A stretch of DNA of 64,000 nucleotides. Source: Sthenelais limicola. Lineage: Eukaryota > Annelida > Polychaeta > Phyllodocida > Sigalionidae. Below, one piece after another: positions 1 to 12,200 of the stretch (position 1 is the first letter of the stretch; each line of letters begins with the position of its first letter). The stretch is from assembly GCA_942159475.1 (NCBI GenBank), contig OW804096.1, positions 127,214,941-127,278,940 of the forward strand, given 5' to 3'. The position numbers were made by a program, and so were the translations under genes. The notes beneath the pieces were generated by a model. That model had not been told where the DNA came from and made no database searches. It saw nothing but the letters and a program-made list of their open reading frames with translations.

Positions 1-482
1 TGTCCTGGGAAATCAGGGAATGGCTCTCGCGAGAAGGTCTTTATTCCCTTTATCTTAACTAAATCAGTTCCCGCAATACTTAATTCTCGGGCAAGAGATT
101 TACCCCTAAGATAAGCAAAAATAACCGATGGATTGGTCCTGGAATGGCTACAGTTAAACCCTCCATTCTTTTTGTTAACGCAGTATTTAACACTGTCTAT
201 CTGAGCATGAAGGCTATTGCAAAGGCACATAAAAGGGACAATAGGGTTACATGCGTTGCTTGTCGATTGGGAGGCCCAACCAGCGCATAAAAACCATGGT
301 AATTAAGAGCAGTAATTTGGGTGTTCAGCATAAAATACTGCCTTTTCTGAGAGATTTATCCTTAAAATACCTCTTGACCTAAATTGAAATAACATTATTG
401 TCTAGACCGCATTGTATTGTTTTGAATTTCTGTTTTGCAGTTACGATCGCAATGAAAGTACTTGGTGGGGCCAATATCCTGA

Positions 483-558
483 GCCTCTCTCTCCTTTCTG
501 TCAGTCTCTTTCTCTTTCTCTCCTGTCAGTCTCTCCTCTATCTCTATCTCTCCCTCTT
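483..558. repeat. CT-rich simple repeat
   Basis: This is an imperfect pyrimidine tract built of CTCT, TTTCTC and TGTCAGTCTC units. It accounts for the Glu/Lys/Arg-rich reading frame on the minus strand. Confidence 0.8.
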
Positions 559-876
559 TACTTCTACTTGAGATGTTGCCCCATCTGAATCCCCTATAGA
601 ACTCTAATCCCACAGGTTCACATATCCGACACACGGCCTTCCATGTGCACACCTGATCCCGTGAAGCATTACTCGGAGATTGTCGTTGGAAGGGTGAAAA
701 AACAATGTAACTAACTGTGTAGTCTGTGAGCTGGGCTGTTCCCCCTTCATTTATACATGTTGTATTAGGCTGATTGCATGACACCATGTTTCCATCAATA
801 GATATCGATCTCGCATTGGGTCATTACCCGGACAGCCTTTACTCCCCGGGGTGTATATTTGGAGGGGGAGGGGTGG

Positions 877-893
877 GAGAGAGAGAGAGAGGA
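877..893. repeat. GA microsatellite
   Basis: A short run of GA dinucleotides lies in a G-rich, purine-rich stretch on the plus strand. Confidence 0.75.
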
Positions 894-1665
894 GAAATAC
901 GCAGATTGGAGGGAGAGGGGGTTAATGAAATGATTGTGTTTTATGTATGGCTTTATTCATAGAAAAGATGTGTAGGAAATAATGTAACACGAAAGCCTAA
1001 AGAGGTTTAGGACGGAATTGTTGATTATGAAAAGGGAGTCATAGAGGAGAAATCCCAGCAGTAAACTATATTACCAGAATAAAGTTAATGTTCTTAATTT
1101 CAAGTTATTCTATGAAAGGTAGAATAGATTGTGTAGTTGTACTAAAATATACACGAAGAAAATAATTATACCTTCACCATTGATTTGTCCCTGGGAAGAG
1201 AATATATAAGCAGATTCTGCGGTTAAGATATAGAAAGTAAAAAAAGGTAAAATAAATATTCTGGAAGTGTTTAAGCAGTGTCTCACGTACGAAGCTGTAA
1301 GTAATTGATTGTTGGGACTCGATTGATGAACATTTTTTACCTGCTGTCTCTCCATATCCCTATAGTCAGCTTACACACCTGCTTTATACCCTCGAAGAAA
1401 GGCCATGCCTACTTAATTGATAGTTATTCAAATGGGATCGCCTGATTTACAAGGAAACACAGTAAATATTTAAAACGAAGCCATCTACGTGATTGACAAT
1501 GATCGAGTTGGCAATCCACCTAACCATTCATATAATGATTATAGGAGAGCCTCCTCGTACTAATCCACTCCCCATCTCCACTTTACGCCGATTGGCCCAA
1601 AGTTTACCCTCCGTATCACGTGAGCGCACAGCGTCGATCGTAGCAGACGACATTCAGTGCCCACC

Positions 1666-2196
1666 ATGGCAGCAAGTACGAAAGACCCCGCTCTTTGGTG
1701 GCACGTAAAAATCCTCTATTCCTGCCTTGTCTTCATAACTGCGGGAACGACCTGTGGTTTATGGCTATGTTTCACCGAAGTTTACAACCTGAGAAGAGAT
1801 TTTGATCACGAAATTTTACATTCGGAGCGCGCTGTCGAGTTTGGGAATCTAGCCCAGCATACCTATACGGGTGAAGGGGAGCATCGAGGCCATGCCCGCG
1901 CCTCGGCGGCGGGGAGGGATGAAGGTGATGAGGATGACGACGATCTCAGGGTCGGTGAGGAGGATGGGGACATGGAAGGTGAGGATGAAGAGGATAACAA
2001 TAACTATCCCCACTTGGGGAAGACGAGAGGACGAATCGGCGACTCAGAAGACCAGCTTATAAGGGTAAAAAGAAGGGCGGGTAGAAGACGAAAATTAAAG
2101 GAAGGAACAACTTTGCTCAATTCTCGCCATTGGAAAGAAGGATCTGGATCCCAGGATCAGGAGTGGGTATGGCTCACATCCTATTCGCGGATACCG
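1666..2196 (+). CDS. First coding exon of a gliomedin/UNC-122-like (colmedin) type II transmembrane collagen protein, partial gene
   Basis: This exon encodes 177 residues. The start is the ATG in CCCACCATGG, a near-perfect Kozak context. Residues 1-15 form a short cytoplasmic tail, and about 16-37 form one hydrophobic membrane segment, which suggests a type II orientation. Residues about 85-110 are strongly Asp/Glu-rich. RVKR (133-136), followed by RRRK (140-143), looks like a furin-type cleavage site. The exon ends with WLTSYSRIP at a donor CCG|GTGAGTAA, in phase 0. In vertebrate gliomedin (recalled, not searched) a basic cleavage site, a YSxxP motif and then a Cys-x6-Cys pair precede the collagen helix; the exon at 56902 supplies that continuation with the same spacing. 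Gliomedin and UNC-122 carry a C-terminal olfactomedin domain, which would lie outside this window. Other membrane collagens (types XIII, XXIII, XXV, ectodysplasin) are possible but fit the YSRIP/Cys pattern less well. Confidence 0.75.
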
Positions 2197-3204
2197 GTGA
2201 GTAAAATTCAAGAAGTATTTTTTTTTTTTTCAAAAATAACATTGACACTTTTCTCGATCTTATGTGAAGCTACGTTGGCAGCAGTATCCAGTTGCATAAG
2301 CCTCATTGTCATTCATTAAGTTGAAAGGACCTTATATTGAACATGCTTCCCCTTCACATCACCCCTTACCGACGCTGTTTCCGTACCCATTTTATCCCTA
2401 AAATTGAGTAAATTTGAAAAAACAAATATGAAATTTCAATTAAGCGAGAAAACAATACGATATTAGAGCGAGTTAAAAAGTAAAGTATATCCACCCGGAG
2501 GATACGAGTTGTTCCTAAATTACCCACCCCCCTCACATACACACCTCATACAAGAGTAATCATAGTCATAGAAACACACTGGGGGCTATATTTCATTACT
2601 ATCATAAATAATTATGATGACGGGTAAAGCAACTGGCGTCCTAGTCATGATTATATGGATTACACTTTTATTTCTGATAGTGGTATCGCTCGTTCAAGTA
2701 GGCCATCGAGTTGTTCTGTAATACTAAACCCCGGTGTGATAATCCTTGTTATAAATAAATGATTCGGTCCATTAACTTATCGGCTGGTTAATAATATCAC
2801 AAGTGGGTACCAACCGATTACCCAAGTTCTTCTAGCATCTACATGTATACCGATGGCAACATCATAAGTCTTGCCTCAGCAGGAAAGTCGGGGCCCTGTA
2901 TACATTTATTTAGTGTATGAGATAAAGTACACGCGATGTGAGACAAGAGGGGGTTATTATTTGAGTGCAGCCGTAGATAAACAAGACATTTTGAACTAAT
3001 AAAGATTGTGGTAATAGCTCGTCCCAGCACATAACTAAATAACCATATGCCTAATGAGTATTTTGGAATAAAACTATCAAAAAACAACAAACAAATGAAA
3101 GTATTCATTTGCTTTTATGTTATATCATGCGACACATCATTTAAAAAGTAACCAAATGAATATATAAATGTTTTAGTCAAGAAAGCATTGGCCCAAACAG
3201 ATAT
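2197..3204. other. Intron sequence without recognised features
   Basis: AT-rich sequence with a T13 run at 2218-2230, close behind the splice donor. I see no exon, RNA gene or paired repeat. Confidence 0.5.
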
Positions 3205-3233
3205 ATATGGGTCATTTTTTCTGAACGTGTACA
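3205..3233 (+). repeat. Left terminal inverted repeat
   Basis: It begins ATATGGGTCATTTTTTCTG and ends GTGTACA. It differs from the right copy only at AA versus GG in the GAACGT/GGGCGT core. Confidence 0.75.
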
Positions 3234-3396
3234 ATTCAGCCAGAAGTATGGAATTTCAAGAGGTTCTCCAGATCAATTTTAAACCTACATATCTCATTAG
3301 TCCAGGTTTAGAGCTTTCTGTCAATACCCATTATACACATTTCCTCCCACTGGTTCAGTTTTTATGATGAGTCAAAATTTGGTCTTCAGAAATTGG

Positions 3397-5957
3397 CAAA
3401 CGCCCATCATCATAACTCATTTAAGATGAAATGCACAACTTATTGTTAATTCTATTTGTAAATAAGCCCTAAAAGTATATTGCAGTAAACCAAACATGGC
3501 AATGAACCTACTGGAAAGATTGTTTATAACCAAGATACATAATTTCATGATGATAATGAGCTGAGTGCACAGGCCCTATTTCCTCAAAATCCAATTTTTC
3601 ATTTTTTCCCATACTTTGGTTTCAAATACTTGTGAAACAGTAAGTTGAGGGGCTTGGATGTTGATAATGCACCTGAGTAATGATGGACATATTATCTGAT
3701 ACTTCCCCAAGTTATATGACCTTGAACAAAGTTGTTTCTGAATTATTCCATCCCAATTTTCCTGTATTTCACTGATGGGCGTTTGTCATAACAGCCAATA
3801 ATAAATTATGAAATAAAAGTCCAATCTCAGCCCTATTCAGTTATAAATGAACCTGAAACAATTTAACATTGCTCTGTATATATTTAATCATGATAAACAA
3901 GACCTGACAAGTGCATTTGCATTGAATGATATACAAAAAATGCATACTTTATTTTTGGGGTATTAGCAATGACAACAAAGGACTTCAAGGCACCAAGAAA
4001 TCAGACTTTTCTCTCCAAAACCTGTAACAGAATAGTCTAATCTGCCATTACACATGAGACATTTAGAAAACATCAAAGAAAGAGTACATAACCTTCAAGC
4101 TGGCCCTACAAAACACTTTTCATGATGGGCGTTAGGGTTTCAATGATGGGCGTTTGTGCATGCAGAGAGTCATCAAACAGCCCCTAAAGACCATAATTAT
4201 AGCCATACATGGACAATTCTTTTAGGAAACATGCCCAACATGTTCTCCTACACTCCTGAAATGTTTATAACTCATCAGCAAATGATACATGTACTGTGGA
4301 TATTGTAGGTGGAAAAAATGTTTGTATTGATTAAATCTATTATTTTAAATATTTTTCTCTTCCATTCATTGTTGAGGGCCCTCCAAGACTGGCAGGTGGC
4401 TACATTTCCTCTCCAATATTCCCTGGGAGACACAGCTGCACTTTTATCCTCTGTTGTGGTCATTTTCCAATCATGTTCATCTGAAAATGAGAGTAAAATA
4501 TAATGCATAGTAAGGCCCCATAAATATGAAAAAAAATATTCTTTACAATGGAAATTTCTAATGCCATTTCTTATCTAGTATAATGTCTAGCATTTATCAT
4601 TTAAATTTGATGGTTGTTGAAGGAACCATTCATGAGTTTTTTAGGGTGAAGATTGCAATGGCAAACGCCCATCATGGAAATGGTGCCCCTTGTACTAAAG
4701 TATAGTAATAGTTCCAGCCTTAACCATTTATATATGATTAAATAGTAGTTTATAAAAGATAATATTGAAAGAAGGGCATTGAAAAATGAGTAGGGCTGTT
4801 GGTACACCCACTCTATATAATTTGCTATATTCACAAACGCCCATCATGAAAAACAATGCAAACACTGTTCATTACAAAATCATCTGAATATGACCATGTA
4901 GAATATAAAGAACATGTTTAAATGATTGGATGCAATGACACACATACAGGGGCATGTTTCCATGTTATTAACACAGACAATATGCCAAATTTACTGAGTC
5001 ATTTTTCATTTTGATGATGGGCGTTTGTCATAGCAAATGTTAATCTCATTGTGTACCAGCCAGATTAGGATTTAGGCATTGATCAACCTCAAGAAAGTAT
5101 TTCTTGCATACCAATAGAAGTCATACAACACTACAAACACAAAAATATCATATTTACACTGACTATTAGCACCTTGAGAGACAGATCTGTACTGTAATCA
5201 TTATCATGATGGGCGTTATGCCTGATTTACACTTAACATGTGCAATTCTGATCACACAAGTAAAGCAATCTGGCTCTGTGCAATGACTAAAAATCTTTCT
5301 CCCATTGATTTCTAAACACAATTGGCACAGAATATACAAAGCTTTGAAACTTTCTGAACAATTCAGCTGATTCTACAGTATATCAATCATTATACCTCAC
5401 ATAATTAGAATGTGACTTTCAGTTTTTCATAGTATTTTTGACAAAATGATGTCAGATTTGTGCTAGAAAAGTCTGATACTTACCACTGTATATTTCCAAC
5501 TAAAGATGACTCCAAGCAGGTAAACATACTGAGCAGAGCTAGCTCAGCAGAGCATTTCAATGATGGGCATTATTTTCATGATGGACGTTTGCTTTGTTGA
5601 AAATCTTGCTGTAAAATCTTCCAAAATCACTTTGAAGTTAGGATTTTGTGTCTTCCACTTTCACTTTGGCATACATTTATGAATAACATCATTAGAGAGA
5701 GTTTAAAACGTTTTGCAATACCTGGATAACACATCACTTGTCATACCTAGTCCTGCAAACGCCCATCAGCATAATTAGTATAAATTGGGAATGGTTTTGT
5801 GGATGTGTTGTTATTCCCTAGCAAATGGAAGTAGAGTTGTTTCCTTTCTTTTGGCTTGTTCACTAAAGGATGCTCAATACATTCAAGTACTTTCTAGTAT
5901 TGAACATATCATGTTGATTTTTCTAGAACTGCAGATATATATGATGATGGGCGTTTG
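3397..5957. repeat. Dispersed 14-bp motif ATGATGGGCGTTTG, 12 copies in both orientations
   Basis: Exact 14-mers lie at 4143, 5014 and 5944 (plus) and at 3397, 4662 and 4834 (minus). Thirteen-base matches lie at 3773 (plus) and 5756 (minus). Twelve-base matches lie at 4122 and 5206 (plus). One-mismatch copies lie at 5560 and 5578 (plus). Flanking sequence is mostly unrelated apart from a frequent TTTCA before the motif. Spacing between successive cores is 374, 350, 21, 520, 172, 179, 192, 354, 18, 179 and 187 bp, close to multiples of 180 once two tight doublets are set aside. I see no copy outside this element. Confidence 0.85.
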
Positions 5958-6328
5958 TTTGAAAATGGTTAAAATTTCTCTTGGCCCCCAATAATTTACC
6001 ATTGGGACCTGGGCCCTACCATCACTTTCATAGAGTTGTACACTAAAGTTATACTTGGAAAGCCAAAATAAAGTAAGATAAATGATCAAATACATTTTCA
6101 CATAAAAGATTTGAACTTCTAAAATCAGGAGGAGAAGCTGTAAATTACAGGTTATTTTGATTCCAACCCTAGAGAAGAATGTGATGTCTTTGTCATAAGT
6201 ATATAAAAGTATATATTTCTGGAAAGCTTATCTTCTCTTTATTGCTCTGAGATACACTGCGTTAATGTGAATGCAAAATTGTGACTGTAATGAGCGGGAG
6301 AACAGACACAAGTCAGGAATCTTACATT

Positions 6329-6357
6329 TGTACACGCCCAGAAAAAATGACCCATAT
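6329..6357 (-). repeat. Right terminal inverted repeat
   Basis: This is the reverse complement of the left end with two mismatches. It contains ACGCCC, the same core as the internal motif in minus orientation. Confidence 0.75.
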
Positions 6358-7464
6358 GCACTCGCATATAGAAACATTTGACAAAAGATAATGTCTGGGT
6401 CTCGGCTATTAAGAATTATCTGGGGTATTTATTCATTGACCAACATTTGATGGAATTTGATTATTTATGAATGTTTCTTTCGGCAACATACCCCGAAGAA
6501 ACGAAATGAAATCCAGAGCCTTGAATGAACAGTGCATTATAATATATATTGTATAGTGCGATTTCTGGCACCAGAATACTTTTAAAATTCTATGAGATGA
6601 GATAATAATCATAATTAATTACAATTGTATGGACATGCTCTCATCTAAATTAAGGATGATACACATATTATATGTAAACGTAAGATTCCCACGAGAGAGC
6701 CGCCTTGAAGTAACTAATCTTACCTTTCTATTTTATACTCCAATGGGAGATTTGGGCGATTTGCTGCATACAATACTGCCAGCAACGTCTGTGTAATACC
6801 AATTCAACACATACCCTTGGGTAGGAAGCATACTTGTACCCACTAGAAATACATACTTAACATTAATCAAAGTATTATAGCCTACAGCATGTGGATCTAT
6901 ATCATCATCCTGATAAAGAACAAGGTTATTAGTGCCAGGATGTTGTAAATATATATCATTATATATCAGGCCTAACCATAAATCATTTCAGGGCCTATGC
7001 ATGTATATTTTGCTTAGCCTTTTGGTGTATGATAACATTATAATCACACCATCAGACGTCCATCCTTCAAAAAAGGAATGCATTTATATAAATCCAGAAT
7101 TTTAGTTTGTTGCACACAAGCTTCTTTGTATTTGTGAAATATTAAATATTATTTAGGTGAAAATTAATTCAATCTGTTGTAAGATGGCGACCAATGCCAG
7201 CGTCTCTATAAAACATTTTTTTGTGTTCACTCCTGTAAACTGGGCCTGGTGGAACCTGCCATTTTGAAAGATCCTCAAACGCTGCTCAATTTGATTTGCC
7301 TGCCATAAGTTGTGAAAGATATATTAACAAAGAGCACTCTCGTCCCCCCGTGTGTGTACCCTTCACATACTCAATGTTTACCTTCAACCAAGATCTGTTT
7401 AAAAACCGCACTTCGTATGTGTTTTGTTGTTGGAGGGTTTGATTGGACGTGGACGTCCCTAAGC

Positions 7465-7474
7465 GTGACGTCAC
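7465..7474. promoter_or_regulatory. Palindromic CRE-like site GTGACGTCAC
   Basis: It contains the full CRE octamer TGACGTCA, the classical CREB/ATF site, and sits in a patch with other ACGT cores at about 7446-7502. Function is inferred only, since a single octamer can occur by chance in 64 kb. Confidence 0.3.
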
Positions 7475-7660
7475 AATACAGACGTACGTGCATGCATACG
7501 TCCTCACACCGCTAAATTAATGTTTGACTCCGAGCAAAGAGTTCATCTTTATTTACTATTGAGTCCTGTGCTGGATTGCTGTGCCCTAAAAGACATTTCT
7601 TTTTAGCTTTTTGAGATAAGAAATGAAATTTTAGATTATTTGTTGTGGGGGCGGGGTAAG

Positions 7661-7739
7661 TGGTCTAGTTAGTGTGAGATGTGGGGAGGTTAACAACTTT
7701 AGGGTGGTCTAGTATGAGATGTGGGGAGGTTTGACAACT
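7661..7739. repeat. Imperfect tandem duplication, units of about 44 and 35 bp
   Basis: Both units begin TGGTCTAG and contain TGAGATGTGGGGAGGTT. They differ by small insertions. Confidence 0.8.
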
Positions 7740-8782
7740 GCCCATGTAACCCTGTTCACACAGTCCAACCATCTTTGAAGCACTCGCTGAATAAAAGCAC
7801 TGAAATGCTAGAACCCGCGAACGCTTATTATTGTGGAGGTCACAACAAGGACACAAGATAATTTAGAGCTGCGTAATGGAAGGGTTAAGCCACCCAATAA
7901 AAGGAGGGTGTGAAAAGGAGGATCACTTAAGAGGGTAAAAGGAAAGCATGCCTGTTTATGTCCTTTTATTAGAGGGAGATGATTGGCTGCAGAAGAAGTG
8001 TTAGGGGAATGTTTGCAGCAGTTATAGACTGCCATGATCCTACTAGCTGACAAGCACAGAAAGGACTGAATGCTGGGAGGGTATTGGTGGGGTTAAGGGG
8101 TGCATTACTTAAGCATTTAGGGAAGCAAGAACCAGGCGATTTTATACCGACCCTATTTTTAAAGACCTTTAAATAGCTTAGTGCACCTTTCAGCGATACT
8201 TTATGCAGTCAAACAGAATCAATCTTGCCTCATGTTCAACGGTACAACATGTTTTTTCCATGCAAAGTTTTTACCATTATTGTTCTTTACATGATGCAAT
8301 TCTACATGAAGAAAAAGGGTGGATATGAATTATTAAACAAGTCAATATATATAAATCATCATATCCCATGAGACATGGTAGTTTCTTTTGCCTTTGCCAC
8401 CAATCTGCTGCCTCATTGTTTCACTCATTCTGGTTAAATAATATTTATCACAGACTCTCTATCACTACTCATACACGTATTAAATATATAACATGTTCCC
8501 TGACAGATTTCTCCCCATCTCGGCATGTCTTCAAGTCACGTCCTGTCGTAAGCCCCTGGCTTGAGTGGTTGGGATACTGCCCCTTGGTGTACGGGTGTCT
8601 GGAGGGGGTGAGAAGGGACATACGCATGGTCAATATGCAGTTGTGTATTTCGTTTTCCAAGAAATACTTGCGAGGCTTTTTCTACATTAGTGATATCACC
8701 CGACCCGCGGGCCTGTTTACAAAGTTCGATATTATTTACAGTTATTTTATTCGTATACCCAAGCAGGCAATGCAGATGTTAA

Positions 8783-9198
8783 AGCTGCATTCTCAGTTAA
8801 CATTGATCAAATACTAAAAATTGTTTACTTTTGCTCCGTTGTTTTCCTTCCCATATGAAAGTTATTTGACCAAATCTGTGGAGGTTTCACGCTACTGTTG
8901 TTGCTGCAGAGCATCATAAAAGACCACATTTATGTTTCGGTGGGCCGCCCAAATCCTTTGCTGCGGTGGATTTACTTAGTATTGCCCACCGGCGATCGTT
9001 TTCTCTCGGCAGATTCGATTTCAATTTTTGCAGCAGCAAAATATTGATAACTTCAGTCATATAGTTAAACGCTTAATTTATTTGTTAAAATTATCTTGAC
9101 ATAATGCCCCCGTTGCATAGCAATCTGCGAGCTCAAAATTAACACTTAAAAAACTCGCAGACTGTTATGCAACGGGGGCAATAGCTGAGAATGCAGCC
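8783..9198. mobile_element. TTAA-flanked MITE, 416 bp
   Basis: TTAA at 8779-8782 and at 9199-9202 flank inverted ends AGCTGCATTCTCAG (8783-8796) and CTGAGAATGCAGCC (9185-9198), which pair at 13 of 14 positions. TTAA target duplications are typical of piggyBac and Kolobok elements. There is no coding capacity, so it is non-autonomous. A second inverted repeat close to the right end (9105-9180) would form a hairpin. Confidence 0.7.
9105..9180. repeat. 27-bp inverted repeat (hairpin) inside the TTAA MITE
   Basis: The left arm 9105-9131 begins TGCCCCCGTTGCATA and the right arm 9154-9180 ends TATGCAACGGGGGCA. They pair at 25 of 27 positions around a 22-bp loop. Confidence 0.9.
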
Positions 9199-9202
9199 TT
9201 AA

Positions 9203-12200
9203 AATATTGTCAGCCGAGAGGATTTATCCACCTATATATATCATGCAAAGTATGCAATACCAATACTATTGAAGGGTGTTCTTTTTATAGGCTGTGCATA
9301 GATAATAGACGTACATATATATAACTAGGTACATACACTTGAAAGTGTTGACAGTCAAGAGACAATAGCACTCTAGAAAATTTTCAGTTGCGAGAAATCA
9401 CCGTCGTTTGCAATTGATTTACCTCAACATCCGAATCAAAAAGGGCAATATTCATGGGTGTAAAGAGAAAAGAATGATATCATTAGTTTTGTAATCGTGC
9501 TATCATCATTGATATGTAGTTGGTCTGCAAAATGTGCAGTAACATAATATGCCGCATAAGTTATAAGCCTAAAATATTAACAGGCGTTTGAAATGCTTTC
9601 TACAATACTACATACTATCAAGTTCTGTGCAAATAATATCATCAGAGGGTCACATAATATAAATTTAAGAGTGAAACAAATTTAGACCTTCAGGATAGGT
9701 AGTTTGAACTACACAAATCTAATATCTAAATTAATAATAATACCTAATGATAATGATACCTACCTAGATTATCATGTTTTGACATGCGGACAATTGTAAC
9801 ATAGGCGAGCCTCTTTCCCTCCAAAACAATGCATTCACTTTCACCTTCTTGTAAATGATATTGACCCTGGACTATCAGTCGAAAGTATTTACTTTTCATC
9901 ACCCCTAAGGCTACGACTGCAGATTTTAAAATATTCCGTCGTAAAATTTTAAAGGACTGTCATGGGGAATACATGTAGTAAATGCCCCTGGCCTCAACTT
10001 CGGCTCCTCACCCCAAGTATCTCGATTGCTGATGAACCGAGACACCCACACTTCGCTGTTACAATCCAAATCTCAGTACCCCTTGTTCCCTCTGGGTTTC
10101 CGAAGATGAATGCATCTTATCCCATCCTCTTCCACTGGGATGGCCTTTAGTCCAATCTCCAGCTGTGGTCCACTACAACTGACCCCCGTACTGGCCACCG
10201 TCTGACCAAAGGACCAATGCTCAGACGCAGATCTTGGAAAGCAATGTGCCATATCATAGATCCACACCTGCTACCCCGACGTTGTACTCAGTAAATGAGC
10301 GGGAAAATGTACTAAAAGATACTTCCCCTATCCCACAAGCAAACTCAATCCCTCTAGTATATAATTGCAATGGTAGAACACAGTCTATTATACACATGCA
10401 TTGCAGGACTACCGTCATTTATTCGGGCTTACGCTGTGTTACCTTACTTGAAAGGAAATCATTAAGTCTGTCCCTTTTTCAGATCAATTATCATTTACCT
10501 TTGAAATATTTCCTTTTCCTGGCCTGATAATTTTACATGAAGATATTGAACAATGCACCTGATTTTAATTCAGCTCACCAGAAACAGCCATAACTTTTTC
10601 AAATGCCACCTGACCCTGCTTTGGCAGCTATAGCTCACTCTGCCCACTGCCCTCATCCACCCCTCAGAGTTCTTTTGCTTTTGTACTTGATGTCTGTGGA
10701 AATATTTAGTCATGTCCACGGACAAAACCGCCATTCACATCAAAAGGTCACCCCTGAATGGCTATCAGGAGTCACAGGAGGTAGTGGGGTGGCATTGGAG
10801 AGTGTTTCTTTGATAGAAGAGAACCCAATGAACGTATGTACACAGATGTCTGCACAGCTAGGATGTCTTTATCTATTATGTCTACTCATTGCATCAGAAT
10901 CATCCCATTTGGTTTATCAGGCCTCCATCCCGATTGACCTGACTATTTTCAGCGGTTGTATTTTTACCTATAGCGTCTTACTATTGCCAATCCAGGCACC
11001 ATGATATTTCTCAAAAGAAATACAAACCTGATGGAATTTTGATGCACCGTAATATATACTGATTATGGTAAGACATATAAATACATAGACATAGAAATAT
11101 TAGGGCACCAGGGTACCCACATTACATTTTAATTATAAGTATTTCACAGATTTAGTAATACACTCCTGGTGTGTAATGAAACAAATTTCCCCACTATTTA
11201 ATTTTGTTATCTTAATCATTTCCCTCAACAAATTATGTTTATGGCAAAAGCCCTGCTTTAAAACCTTCTGCAAATCACCCAAGAGGGTCATTGAAGCTGA
11301 GAGATGAAATGTGATCAAGTTAACACCCCACTGAAGACATGGACAGCATGCTTATGGTGAGAGAAAGTGCTTTAATGTCAGCTTGTGGCGTTTTTACGAA
11401 TTTTTATAACGCATCAATCACCCATCACTAACTCAAGTTGGTTTCAAGGAAAAAGGAATAATCAATAGTAGTCTTTGGTACATGATTCTACCCGTGGATT
11501 GCACCCAAGACCTTATAGGAAGAACATATATGTGTAGGTATGAATAGTCTGCATATACTTAAATATGCAATCTAACTAACATATTACGTCAGCTATCTTT
11601 TATGGTGGACGGCCTCTAAATTCTTAGAAATCTCATTCGCGAAGAATTGATGAATTGAAACAACACATTCTGCAAAACAAACTATTGTCAGAGACTTCCC
11701 AATTCCCGGAAGTTGAATTAATATATAATTTTGGGGGCAACTCATGAGGCTGCTTCAATATTTGACCGCGAGAATCAGATGAATATAATTTTTTAATTTA
11801 ATTCAGTGCAGGAGTGCAATGATTTATAGTTATATTTCTGACCTAAGGGTACTGTAATTAACGGCATCACACCCCCAGCATCAATAATCTTTGGAGAGGG
11901 ATTATTATGTTTCATTAAAGGTTTTATACTAAGATGACTGAATGCGAAGAAGTGATGTTTAGAGATGGGTGATGCAGTGTAATCGATTTTTGCCTCGGAT
12001 AGCTCCAGTTCTCAAGGGAAGAGGCGATTCTGGCACGAACGGGGCCAGAAAAGCCTTTGTGGCCCTAAGAGGATTGGGACCTCTCTATACATCAGTTTAC
12101 TTCAATCAAATAACAAGTGCCTTCTTCTCCTATTCTTAGGTTTATACTTCACTTTGACAAACATCTTACCGGTAAACGAAAGCTTTTATTGATACTAACC

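Larger units (their letters stand above)
1..1665. other. 5' flank / upstream region of the collagen-type membrane gene
   Basis: This is non-coding sequence upstream of the start codon at 1666. It holds a CT-rich tract near 483-558 and a GA microsatellite at about 877-893. A TATATAA at 1203-1209 is a possible but unproven core promoter element. An upstream ATG at 1493 opens a 71-codon frame that overlaps the main start out of frame; it would matter only if transcription begins upstream of it. Small open frames on both strands here are low-complexity or unrecognised, and I do not call them genes. Confidence 0.5.
3205..6357. mobile_element. Non-autonomous DNA transposon candidate, 3,153 bp, with terminal inverted repeats and a phased internal motif
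   Basis: The left end (3205-3233) and right end (6329-6357) are inverted repeats matching at 27 of 29 positions; the shared start reads ATATGGGTCATTTTTTCTG. The flanks allow a TA or ATAT target duplication, but the ends sit in TA-rich DNA so the exact border is ambiguous. No reading frame inside is longer than about 80 codons and none resembles a transposase. The interior carries 12 copies of a 14-bp motif (listed separately), and the terminal repeats contain the same GGGCGT core (GAACGT on the left). I cannot assign a superfamily. Confidence 0.7.
6358..8782. other. Intron sequence, no gene recognised
   Basis: AT-rich sequence with a 44/35-bp tandem duplication (7661-7739) and an ACGT-rich patch including a palindromic CRE (7465-7474). 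The longest plus-strand frame (8368-8817, about 149 codons) has no recognisable domain and ends near the left border of the next mobile element. Confidence 0.45.

Noticed and set aside
1493..1708. 71-codon frame overlapping the main start codon
   Set aside because: It has a weak start context and is out of frame with the membrane protein; at most an upstream ORF if the transcript starts that early.
8368..8817. Plus-strand open frame of about 149 codons
   Set aside because: No domain, signal or codon pattern that I recognise. It runs into the left end of the TTAA element at 8783, and frames this long are expected by chance in 64 kb.
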